From the NCBI RefSeq assembly GCF_947504225.1, contig NZ_CANNGT010000002.1, positions 248,001 through 312,000 of the forward strand: a DNA stretch of 64,000 nt, given 5' to 3'. Every line of letters starts with the position of its first letter. The first letter of the stretch is position 1. Source of the DNA: Brumimicrobium ulvae (lineage in GTDB: Bacteria > Bacteroidota > Bacteroidia > Flavobacteriales_D > Crocinitomicaceae). Below, piece by piece: positions 52,201 through 60,036 of this stretch. The notes under the pieces were generated by a model that was not told the origin of the DNA, did no database searches, and saw only the letters and a list, made by a program, of their open reading frames with translations. The position numbers were made by a program, and so were the translations under genes.

Positions 52201-55200
52201 AATTCTGGATGATGGACCCGTTCAATGCGGACCAAGAAGCACAAGATCCAAATACAAATCATACAGGAGGTGATCTTTATTTCAACTTAGGGAATTTATC
52301 AGAGGATATTCTTCCTGATTCAAGAAAAAGTTTTGAAAATGGACTGCCTAGAGAGTTTTCAAATACGCAAAACACAGATGTTACAAACTGGGCTAGAGTT
52401 TCAACCGAGCAAGTTGTTGTGAATGCATTTGACAATGATCCTGAAACCCGCGCAGCACAAGATGTTGGTTTAGATGGATACAACGATGATAAAGAACGTG
52501 AAGCCTATGCTAATTATGTGAGCTGGGTACAAAACCACCCGACTTTATCGCAAGCAGCAAAGGATGATTTGCTTTCAGATGTTTCAAGAGATAATTATAC
52601 TTATTACCGTGACGACCGTTATGACCAGCAACAGTTAGGAATTGCACGTCGTTACAAATATTGGAACGGACACGAAGGAAACTCTCCAACACCTGAAATG
52701 TCTGCAAGTATTAATGCTGCAGGTTACAATACGCAAGCAACGAATTCTCCTGATATGGAAGACGTGAACCGTGACAATAACTTGAGTGAAACAGAGAGTT
52801 ACTATCAATATAAAGTTTCGCTTCGTCAAAGTGATTTAGTAGTAGGTAAGAACTATATCATCAACACCAGAGAATATTCTGTAGGGAGTAAAAATTACAA
52901 ATGGTACCAATTCCGAGTGCCGATCAGGAGTCCTGAAAAAGCAGTAAATGGAATTTCAGACTTCCGTTCTATTCGATTCATGAGAATGTTCTTGCGTTCT
53001 TTTGAAGAAACAACCACTTTGCGTTTTGCTAAGTTAGAGCTTGTACGAAGTGAATGGAGAAAGTTCAGAGAAAGTTTGGTTCAAGCTTCCGATGGAGTGC
53101 AAACAGACCCTGATTTAACGAGCTTTGATATTGGTGCTGTAAACGTTGAAGAACACGATCAAAGAGATCCAATTCCTTATGTTATTCCACCGGGAATTTT
53201 GCGTGAAGTTGACCCTTCTCAGCAATTCCAACGTCAATTGAATGAGCAATCAATGACCATTGAGGTTTGTGATTTGAAAGATGGTGATGCCAGGGCCGCG
53301 ACCAAAAACGTGGGTATGGACATGATCATGTATAAGAATCTGGAACTCTTCCTGCACGCAGAGGAAATGGAGCCCACAAAGCCCCTCGCAGATAATGATG
53401 TCACCGTCTTTGTTCGATTAGGAACAGACTTTAGGGAAAACTATTATGAATATGAAGTTCCTATGAAAGTTACCTCGTGGGGAGCCTCTTCAGATACTGA
53501 AATATGGCCGGAAGAAAACAACCTGAGAATTGTTTTTGATGAGTTAATTGCCCTGAAAAAAGAAAGGAATAATGCCCTTGAACAACCCGGTTCTGGCGCG
53601 GCGTATAACGTTGAATATGCCCGACCAACGAATCATCAACCAGGAAGCTCAGACGTCAGTAATGTGAGTCACCCGAAGAGGATGATGAAGGTGAAAGGGA
53701 ATCCTAACTTGACGGATGTTAAAACCATTATGATTGGGGTGAGAAATCCTGCTCAAAATGCAGACAATCCATGGAAGCCAGATGATGGATTATCGAAATG
53801 TGTACAAGTATGGGTGAACGAGTTGAGGCTGACAGAATTCCAAAATGAAGGAGGTTCAGCTGCATTGGCACAGGCTCAATTGAAAATTGCTGACTTTGCG
53901 AATATTCAGGTGGCAGGTGCATACAGTGGATTGAACTGGGGAAGTGTTGATAGCCGAGTTTCTGATCGTCAACGCGATACCCGATTGAACTTAGATGTTT
54001 CTGCAAATGTTCAAGCAGGACAATTGCTTGGAGAAAAAGCAAAAATTGATATTCCATTCCTATATACTTATTCTGTAGGAACCATTAATCCACGATTTGA
54101 CCCTTATAATCCTGACGTTGAGTTGTCATCTTACGATGCCGATGAGCGAAGAAAGAGGATGAAAGAAGGGCAGGAATTCAACGAACGTAAATCGTTTAAC
54201 TTTACCAACGTTCGACGCCAAAGAAAACCAGGGTCAGATGCTAAAATATGGGACATCAGTAACTTTTCATTGAACTTTGCTTACAGTGAAGACCTCTACC
54301 GTGATTTTAGAACCAATTATGACCGTACAAAAATATGGAAAGGTGGTGTGAATTATGTTTACAATGGTTCGCCGACCTTGTGGGAACCCTTTAAGAATGT
54401 CGCCTTTATGCGTAAATCTAAATGGTGGGATTTGGTGCGTTCATCTAACCTTTATTTAGGACCTAAAAACATTAGTGTAAGAAATAATGTGATTAGAAAT
54501 TACAATGAACGCCAAATCAAAAACAACATTCCGAATACGAGTTTTGAGTTCCAACCGATTTATTTGAAGAATTTTGTTTGGAACAGAACATTCAACTTTA
54601 AATACGATTTAACACGTAATCTAAAATTTGATTTCGGTGCCAATAACAGTTCAATTATTGATGAACCAGAAGGGCAGGTAGACAGAAATGAAAGTCCAGA
54701 TTTATACCGAGAATTCCAAGACTCTGTAAGGTCTCAATTGCGTACTTTAGGTAAAACAATGCGTTATGACCATACGTACAACATTTCTTATAATCTTCCA
54801 TTCAATAAAATTCCTGCTTTGGACTTTATTAACTCGAATATTCGTTATTCAGGTTCTTATGAATGGACACGTCCGAATCTGGGCCAAGAAGCATTTGGAA
54901 ACACGATTCAAAACAGTAGAACAATTAACGCTACTGGACAATTGAATATGGCTACCTTATACAAGAAATCAGATTTCCTAAAGAAAGTGATAGAAGACGG
55001 AAGAGGTGGAAGAGCAACGATGCGCCGTTCAATTGGTGGAAATAGAGGTGGAGGAAGTCGAGGTGGATCCAATTCCAAGAACAACAGTAAACTCGCACAG
55101 AAAGTCAAAGAGTTAGAACAAAAGAAACAACAACTCGATAAGGTAAACATCAATAACTTAAGCCCAGAAGAACTCGCAGAACACCAAAAAGAATTGAATA

Positions 55201-56729
55201 AGGTGGAGCGTAAGCTAGAGAAGAAGGAGCCACGATTAGAAAATCAAAACGAAAGAATTGCGAATCAAGAGGAACGCGAGGAAAAGAACCAAGAAAAATT
55301 TGGTAAACCCTTCCATCCTGTTACCGGATTCTTTGCGAGGGCTTTAATGAGTGTGAGAACCGTTTCGGGTACATACAGTCAAAACGATGGAATGTTATTG
55401 CCAGGATTCACAGAAGAAGCGCACTTGTTTGGAATGAACGGAACTTCATTTGGAAACAGCAAAGTCCGTGGTTTTGCAATGGGTCAGCAACAAAGAGATG
55501 TGTTTGGACGCGAGAATGGATTTGAATACGCACCATATTTAGGGGATAGAGGTTTTGTAGTAGATACGAGTGGGTTAAATACTCAGCACACAATCATGCA
55601 TGCCCAAAACTATAACCTGAGGGCGAGTTTAGAACCCATCAAAGATTTGAAAATTGACTTAACAATGAATAGAAACTTTACAGAAAGTTCATCTGAGTTC
55701 TATCGTTTTTCAGACAGTTTACAGGCCTTCGAAAGTCAAAGCAGGTTTAAAAGTACAACAGTGACGTATTCCACGATATCTATTCGTTCAGCATTTGAAA
55801 GCATGGATAAAGATTATCGATCACCATCCTTCAACACACTGAGGGATAAACGAAGTGAGATTTCTACCTTCTTAGGTCAAGGAAATCCTTACAGTACTTC
55901 TGACAGTGCAGGGTATTACGATGGATATGGTCCAAGTCATCAAGATGTAATTATTGGTGCGTTTTTAACCACCTATTCAGGAAAAAGCGTCAATAATAAA
56001 TCGATTTCTCCAATACGCAGTATTCCTTTACCCAACTGGCAGATTTCTTATAATGGATTAACCAAGTTTGATTTCTTTAAGAAATTCGTACAGAACTTTA
56101 CTTTGCGTCATGGTTATACCTCATCTGTTACTGTAGGCGGAATGCAAACGAACTTGAATTCACAACAAGATGCAGACGGTAATTTGACTGCACGAGACAT
56201 CAACAACAATTTCATTGCGAATCAACAAGTACAAAACATTACCATTTCAGAACGTTTTTCTCCATTGATTGGATTTGATGCAACCTGGAAAGTAGGAGGT
56301 AATGGATTGTTGACGAAGTTTGAATTTAGCAAAGAACGTTCAGCATCACTTTCATTGGCCAACAACCAATTGACAGAGATGACAGGAACAGAAATCGTTA
56401 TTGGAACAGGATATAAGTTCACGAAGTTTAGACTACCACTTTCATTCCAAGGTACCAAATTGAAACCATCAGATTTAAACATTAGAATTGATTTTTCTAT
56501 ACGTGATAACATGACGGTGATTCGTAAGGTTATCGAGAACACCACACAAGCTACGGCAGGTCAACGTGTATTCTCTATTCGTTCAAGTGCAGATTACCTC
56601 ATTGGTAAAAACTTGACCATCTCACTTTACTACGATCAGCAATTGAATACTCCTGTAGTTGCTACTTCGTATGTCACTGGAAATATTTCTTCAGGAATCA
56701 GGTTGAGATTTAACCTAGGAGGATTATAA
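49251..56729 (+). CDS. sprA: SprA, type IX secretion translocon
   Basis: 2492 residues with a GTG start at 49251; the next in-frame ATG falls inside the signal peptide (MALPAFAQ), so GTG is needed. After signal cleavage the chain is a giant outer-membrane barrel of repeated beta strands (for example QQIQLNLVGQIGDKLKLGASYN, NFEFQPIYLKNFVWNRTFNF), with the SprA opening LHYPINNPYDPTG. It is the protein-conducting channel for type IX cargo. A low-complexity Arg-Gly block and an acidic/basic coiled coil (about 1915-2010) interrupt the barrel part. The homologue in Flavobacterium johnsoniae is about 2400 residues, so this one is slightly larger. Cotranscribed with ruvA and probably the GNAT. Confidence 0.97.
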   Translation: MNTLTLNTIWKWAFLASVFWAMALPAFAQKNTDTTKLHYPINNPYDPTGNNKQSFDLGDPSSVQKTIVYDPKTGKYVFKEVIGDMDYRRGSMMTLDEYIEYERQQNMQNYWKEKIDAQTAEEQGLIPPLKIDSPLFANIFGSDEIQIRPEGSVELSLGVNSARYDNPSIPEKDRRITRFDFQQQIQLNLVGQIGDKLKLGASYNTEAAFSFDNVTKLEWTGNEDQILQKIEAGNVSMPLETSLIEGSQTLFGVKTKMKFGRLTIDAIASTSQGQKQEINIKGGAQVKDFKLKADEYEANRHYFLNYYHREHYDEAMKTVPVVSSLVNITRIEVWVTNQTNKVEDTRNILAFTDLGEAKPSNWSGDPGSASSNELPNNTSNGLYNYIKNNPTIRGFNNAVVALESELTSPGPFQQATDYEKVENARKLTEQEFSYNAQLGFISVNLPLNNDEVLAVAYEYTYAGRTYQVGEFSTDGIVGTDALFLKLLKPTITNPKNKLWDLMMKNVYSIGAYQVSQEGFRLDILYNNPDNSLLVNFLPYPGLDDRQVIDVIGMDRMNQNNRAQKDGVFDFMPITFEGNRATNGGTINTRNGRIYFSTIEPFGATVENEMNDAGLYQIAGNVAFKELYDSTKIAAQQLPQKNRFYFVGKYESSVSDEIPLNALNVPEGSVVVTAGGIRLQEGSDFTVDYNLGRVKILNSAVLESNADIKIAIESNSVFGFQNKSLIGTHLNYMINPDFNVGATWMRMTEKPITQKVDIGDEPFKNNIVGVNLSYRTDIPFLTKLINFIPTISTKQMSTLTLNAEAAHLIPGSPRAISKEGISYVDDFEGSQSTIDLKNFTSWKLASIPQGQTDLFPEASLKNNLAAGFNRSHLSWYVIDYSTFHTNSGTTPQHIAEDPSIQENMNVAYVNKTQLFPNNDPALGEITNLPTFDMTYYPKERGMYNYDTTNTVNAEGEFINPQDRWAGVMRSLTTTNFEETNVEYIQFWMMDPFNADQEAQDPNTNHTGGDLYFNLGNLSEDILPDSRKSFENGLPREFSNTQNTDVTNWARVSTEQVVVNAFDNDPETRAAQDVGLDGYNDDKEREAYANYVSWVQNHPTLSQAAKDDLLSDVSRDNYTYYRDDRYDQQQLGIARRYKYWNGHEGNSPTPEMSASINAAGYNTQATNSPDMEDVNRDNNLSETESYYQYKVSLRQSDLVVGKNYIINTREYSVGSKNYKWYQFRVPIRSPEKAVNGISDFRSIRFMRMFLRSFEETTTLRFAKLELVRSEWRKFRESLVQASDGVQTDPDLTSFDIGAVNVEEHDQRDPIPYVIPPGILREVDPSQQFQRQLNEQSMTIEVCDLKDGDARAATKNVGMDMIMYKNLELFLHAEEMEPTKPLADNDVTVFVRLGTDFRENYYEYEVPMKVTSWGASSDTEIWPEENNLRIVFDELIALKKERNNALEQPGSGAAYNVEYARPTNHQPGSSDVSNVSHPKRMMKVKGNPNLTDVKTIMIGVRNPAQNADNPWKPDDGLSKCVQVWVNELRLTEFQNEGGSAALAQAQLKIADFANIQVAGAYSGLNWGSVDSRVSDRQRDTRLNLDVSANVQAGQLLGEKAKIDIPFLYTYSVGTINPRFDPYNPDVELSSYDADERRKRMKEGQEFNERKSFNFTNVRRQRKPGSDAKIWDISNFSLNFAYSEDLYRDFRTNYDRTKIWKGGVNYVYNGSPTLWEPFKNVAFMRKSKWWDLVRSSNLYLGPKNISVRNNVIRNYNERQIKNNIPNTSFEFQPIYLKNFVWNRTFNFKYDLTRNLKFDFGANNSSIIDEPEGQVDRNESPDLYREFQDSVRSQLRTLGKTMRYDHTYNISYNLPFNKIPALDFINSNIRYSGSYEWTRPNLGQEAFGNTIQNSRTINATGQLNMATLYKKSDFLKKVIEDGRGGRATMRRSIGGNRGGGSRGGSNSKNNSKLAQKVKELEQKKQQLDKVNINNLSPEELAEHQKELNKVERKLEKKEPRLENQNERIANQEEREEKNQEKFGKPFHPVTGFFARALMSVRTVSGTYSQNDGMLLPGFTEEAHLFGMNGTSFGNSKVRGFAMGQQQRDVFGRENGFEYAPYLGDRGFVVDTSGLNTQHTIMHAQNYNLRASLEPIKDLKIDLTMNRNFTESSSEFYRFSDSLQAFESQSRFKSTTVTYSTISIRSAFESMDKDYRSPSFNTLRDKRSEISTFLGQGNPYSTSDSAGYYDGYGPSHQDVIIGAFLTTYSGKSVNNKSISPIRSIPLPNWQISYNGLTKFDFFKKFVQNFTLRHGYTSSVTVGGMQTNLNSQQDADGNLTARDINNNFIANQQVQNITISERFSPLIGFDATWKVGGNGLLTKFEFSKERSASLSLANNQLTEMTGTEIVIGTGYKFTKFRLPLSFQGTKLKPSDLNIRIDFSIRDNMTVIRKVIENTTQATAGQRVFSIRSSADYLIGKNLTISLYYDQQLNTPVVATSYVTGNISSGIRLRFNLGGL

Positions 56730-56738
56730 AAAGCTAGA

Positions 56739-57191
56739 ATGGAATTAGCAAAGAACATCCGTAGAGCAAAACGAGGGGATGAAACTCAAATTATGGGGTT
56801 GGTGCATGAACTTGCACTTTATGAAAAAGCACCAGAAGAAGTTATTAATACTCCCGAACAATTGGCCATCGATTTATTTGATGATAAAATATGCGATTGT
56901 TTTGTTTATGAATTGGACGGTGCCATTCGAGGAATTGCCTTATACTATATTTCTTATTCAACATGGAGGGGAAGATGTCTTTATTTAGAAGATTTATACA
57001 TTCAACCAGCGTATAGAAGAGGTGGAATTGGTCGAATTTTATTTCAAAAATTGATTGATGAAGCAAAAACATTAAAAGTTAAAAGAATGGATTGGCAGGT
57101 TTTGGATTGGAATGAACCCGCCATAAAGTTCTATGAGTCAATAGGAGCAACCCTTGACCCAGAATGGATTAACGGTCGATTATTCTTTTAA
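56739..57191 (+). CDS. GNAT family N-acetyltransferase
   Basis: 150 residues, one GNAT fold. KNIRRAKRGDETQIMGLVHEL (motif C region), LYLEDLYIQPAYRRGGIGRILFQ (motif A with the acetyl-CoA pyrophosphate loop RRGGIG), and DWNEPAIKFYESIGA (motif B). The acceptor may be a polyamine, as in SSAT-like enzymes, which have similar ADxYEKxPE-type starts (here LYEKAPEEV); this is an impression. It begins 9 bp after sprA, so it is on the same transcript, though no role in secretion is implied by the sequence. Confidence 0.93.
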   Translation: MELAKNIRRAKRGDETQIMGLVHELALYEKAPEEVINTPEQLAIDLFDDKICDCFVYELDGAIRGIALYYISYSTWRGRCLYLEDLYIQPAYRRGGIGRILFQKLIDEAKTLKVKRMDWQVLDWNEPAIKFYESIGATLDPEWINGRLFF

Positions 57192-57257
57192 AAGGCCATA
57201 TTTTTGTGTGAGATTAAAAAAATTAACATTTTTTTGATAATAAATACCTAGGTAAGC

Positions 57258-57287
57258 TTTGTGAAACATAAAAATTACTTATCTTTG
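57258..57287 (+). promoter_or_regulatory. Consensus Bacteroidota promoter
   Basis: TTTG (57258-57261), 18-bp spacer, TATCTTTG (57280-57287). Both boxes match the vegetative consensus TTTG / TAnnTTTG at nearly ideal spacing. This is the best promoter in the window, and it stands 250 bp before lepA. Confidence 0.8.
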
Positions 57288-57291
57288 CAGT

Positions 57292-57360
57292 GTTAGGTTT
57301 CATAAGTAGTAGTGTTTGATTGGAGATAGAGGCGCCCGCTTTTATCTCCAATTATTTTTT
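57292..57360 (+). ncRNA. Candidate small RNA upstream of lepA
   Basis: A transcript starting about 57291-57294 would run about 69 nt and end in a terminator. The hairpin ATTGGAGATA (57319-57328) / TATCTCCAAT (57343-57352) is a perfect 10-bp stem with a 14-nt loop containing the self-complementary GGCGCC, followed by a T-rich tail (TATTTTTT, 57353-57360). The 5' part (57292-57318) is single-stranded by eye. There is no ORF inside. A free sRNA or a lepA attenuator are both possible; lepA starts 170 bp further, after the terminator. Confidence 0.6.
57319..57360 (+). terminator. Intrinsic terminator of the small RNA unit
   Basis: Ten-base-pair stem (57319-57328 with 57343-57352), 14-base loop and a tail of T residues to 57360. 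Confidence 0.8.
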
Positions 57361-57532
57361 AGCCTCATTTGTACCTTTCAATCCTTTTCAAATTTGTATA
57401 TTTTCCGTGTAATTTGATTTTTATCGCTATTCATTTGTCATTCTTACAATGAAATAAATTGAAAGCTGACGAAAATCCATTAAATTCGCACATTACTCAA
57501 TAAGATTAAACAAGAGTCACAAAAAGACATCA

Positions 57533-59329
57533 ATGAAGAATATTCGTAATTTCTGCATCATCGCACACATTGACCACGGTAAAAGTACCTTGGCAGATCG
57601 ATTATTACAAGCAACTGGAACAATCTCAGACAGAGATATGCAAAACCAGGCCTTAGATGATATGGATCTAGAGCGAGAACGTGGAATAACCATTAAGAGC
57701 CACGCGGTTCAAATGGATTATGAAATAGATGGTGAAAAATACATCTTGAACTTAATCGATACACCGGGTCACGTTGACTTTTCATATGAAGTTTCTCGTT
57801 CTATTGCCGCTTGTGAAGGAGCTTTACTGATTGTAGACGCAGCACAAGGAATAGAAGCCCAGACCATTTCAAATTTATATTTAGCATTAGAGCATGATTT
57901 AGAGATCATTCCAATTCTAAATAAAATGGATTTGCCAGGAGCAGAACCCGAAGAAGTAACTGACCAAATCGTTGATTTGATTGGTTGTGATCCTGCTGAT
58001 GTGATTCCAGCCTCTGGGAAAACAGGAATGGGAATTGACAAAATATTAGAAGCGATTTTAACACGTGTACCAGCGCCAAAAGGAGATCCAGACGGACCTT
58101 TACAAGCAATGGTTTTCGATTCGGTGTTTAACTCATTTAGAGGAATTATTGCCTACTTTCGAGTTATGAATGGGTCGATTAAAAAAGGAGAAAAAATTCA
58201 ATTTGTAAATACGGGTGCAACCTATCATGCCGATGAGATTGGGATTTTAAAAATGACTCCACAACCTAGAAATGAAGTAAAAACAGGAGATGTTGGATAT
58301 ATTATTTCAGGAATTAAGGCGGCTAAAGAAGTAAAAGTAGGGGAAACCATTACCTCCTTTGAAAATCCATGTTCTGAAGCAGTAAAAGGTTTCGAAGATG
58401 TTAAACCAATGGTATTTGCTGGAATCTATCCTGTGGATACTGATGACTACGAAGAATTGCGTCACTCAATGGAGAAACTTCAGTTGAATGACAGCTCTTT
58501 GGTTTTTGAACCTGAATCTTCAGCAGCATTAGGTTTTGGTTTCCGTTGTGGATTCTTAGGAATGTTGCACATGGAGATCATTCAAGAACGTTTAGAGCGT
58601 GAGTTCAACATGACTGTGATTACCACAGTTCCTAACGTGTCGTACTATTGTTATACGAAAAAAGAACCAGAAGTTAGGTTGACTGTAAACAACCCATCTG
58701 AATTACCAGATCCTTCAATCATTGAAACGATAGAAGAACCGTTTATTAAAGCACAGGTAATTACAAAATCAGATTATGTTGGGCAAATCATGAACCTTTG
58801 TGTTGAAAAACGTGGAGAATTACAAAACCAAGTTTACTTAACACAAGACAGGGTAGAAATTACATTCAATATGCCAATGGCAGAGATCGTATTTGATTTC
58901 TACGACCGTTTAAAGTCAGTCTCAAAAGGATACGCATCTTTTGATTATCATCCCATTGGTTATCAAAAATCAGACTTGGTTAAGTTAGATGTGTTGTTGA
59001 ACCACGAACAGGTTGATGCATTATCTGCATTAGTTCACAGAAGCAACGCTTTTAGTTTAGGGAAAAAGATTTGTATTAAATTAAAAGAATTGATTCCGCG
59101 TCAACAATTTGAGATTCCAGTTCAAGCAAGTATTGGGGCTAAAGTTATTGCACGTGAAACCATTAAAGCTTTGCGTAAAGATGTTACCGCCAAATGTTAT
59201 GGAGGAGATATTTCTAGAAAAAGAAAACTTTTAGAAAAACAAAAGGAAGGAAAGAAACGTATGCGTCAAGTAGGTAGGGTAGAAGTACCACAAGAAGCAT
59301 TTTTAGCTGTTTTAAAACTCAATGATTAA
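57533..59329 (+). CDS. lepA: Elongation factor 4 (LepA)
   Basis: 598 residues, the family norm. GTPase motifs: G1 AHIDHGKST (about 11-19), [10 protein letters not shown] switch I, G3 DTPGHVDF, G4 NKMD. Then the EF-G-like domains II, III and V and the LepA-specific C-terminal domain ([56 protein letters not shown]). It acts on ribosomes, affecting initiation or back-translocation. Its own promoter was not found near the ATG; a candidate small RNA unit with promoter and terminator stands just upstream. Confidence 0.98.
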   Translation: MKNIRNFCIIAHIDHGKSTLADRLLQATGTISDRDMQNQALDDMDLERERGITIKSHAVQMDYEIDGEKYILNLIDTPGHVDFSYEVSRSIAACEGALLIVDAAQGIEAQTISNLYLALEHDLEIIPILNKMDLPGAEPEEVTDQIVDLIGCDPADVIPASGKTGMGIDKILEAILTRVPAPKGDPDGPLQAMVFDSVFNSFRGIIAYFRVMNGSIKKGEKIQFVNTGATYHADEIGILKMTPQPRNEVKTGDVGYIISGIKAAKEVKVGETITSFENPCSEAVKGFEDVKPMVFAGIYPVDTDDYEELRHSMEKLQLNDSSLVFEPESSAALGFGFRCGFLGMLHMEIIQERLEREFNMTVITTVPNVSYYCYTKKEPEVRLTVNNPSELPDPSIIETIEEPFIKAQVITKSDYVGQIMNLCVEKRGELQNQVYLTQDRVEITFNMPMAEIVFDFYDRLKSVSKGYASFDYHPIGYQKSDLVKLDVLLNHEQVDALSALVHRSNAFSLGKKICIKLKELIPRQQFEIPVQASIGAKVIARETIKALRKDVTAKCYGGDISRKRKLLEKQKEGKKRMRQVGRVEVPQEAFLAVLKLND

Positions 59330-59351
59330 TTAATAGGGAATAAGAATATAC

Positions 59352-60002
59352 GTGTCTGAACTACTTCTTAAAGCAATTGTAACGGGTCTTATACTAAGCG
59401 TAATGCTTGGTCCAGCATTTTTTGTGCTTTTAGAAACAAGCATCAAAAAAGGAATTCGTGCTGCTTTGGCTTTTGATGCTGGAGTTTTAATCAGTGACAT
59501 TATTTATATCGTTATTGCTTATGTTTTCATTCAACAGGTTGAGGAACTTTCTAGAGGAGGAGACAATGCATTAATCCGTGCAATAGGAGGAGCGCTATTC
59601 TTGGTCTATGGTTATGTCACCTTCTTTAAAAAAGTAGGCACAATAGAAATCAAGAGAACCAGGAAATTCAGTTCTGGCTCAAAAGATTATTGGATACTTT
59701 TCATTAAAGGTTTACTTTTGAATTTAGCGAACCCATTAGTGATTTTTTATTGGTTTTCTGTTATGGCATTAGGGCATTCTGGAACGGCCAATCCTTTGTC
59801 TGGATTTGAAATGTTTGTGTATCTTTTGGTTATTTTATTTACTTTTTTCACCATTGACGTTTTGAAAATTGTTGGAGCAAAACAACTCCGTCCTTTCATT
59901 ACTGCTAAACTATTGCGTTCTCTCAACAGAATTACAGGCTCTATTCTTATGGGCTTTGGTGTGTTTTTAGTAATCAATAGTATCGTAATGTGGTTAAGAT
60001 AA
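59352..60002 (+). CDS. LysE family amino-acid exporter
   Basis: 216 residues, six membrane helices. GTG start at 59352; the first ATG would remove part of helix 1. The LysE/RhtB signature GPAFFVLLETSIKKGIRAALAFDAG covers the end of helix 1 and the loop, and LANPLVIFYWFSVM is the usual Asn-Pro in helix 4. Members export amino acids or their analogues with proton motive force. It begins 22 bp after lepA, so readthrough from lepA is likely. Substrate unknown. Confidence 0.9.
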   Translation: MSELLLKAIVTGLILSVMLGPAFFVLLETSIKKGIRAALAFDAGVLISDIIYIVIAYVFIQQVEELSRGGDNALIRAIGGALFLVYGYVTFFKKVGTIEIKRTRKFSSGSKDYWILFIKGLLLNLANPLVIFYWFSVMALGHSGTANPLSGFEMFVYLLVILFTFFTIDVLKIVGAKQLRPFITAKLLRSLNRITGSILMGFGVFLVINSIVMWLR

Positions 60003-60036
60003 AATGTAACCAATCACGATTTGATGTTATAATAAT

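Larger units (their letters stand above)
57192..57532. other. Intergenic region between the GNAT gene and lepA
   Basis: 341 bp without an ORF. It carries the promoter (57258-57287) and the small transcribed unit (about 57292-57360) described separately, preceded by an AT-rich stretch like an UP element. The remaining 170 bp to lepA are AT-rich leader in which I see no further structure. Confidence 0.55.

Noticed and set aside
53728..54057. Minus-strand ORF in sprA
   Set aside because: It is one of several long antisense frames expected by chance within a 7.5-kb gene.
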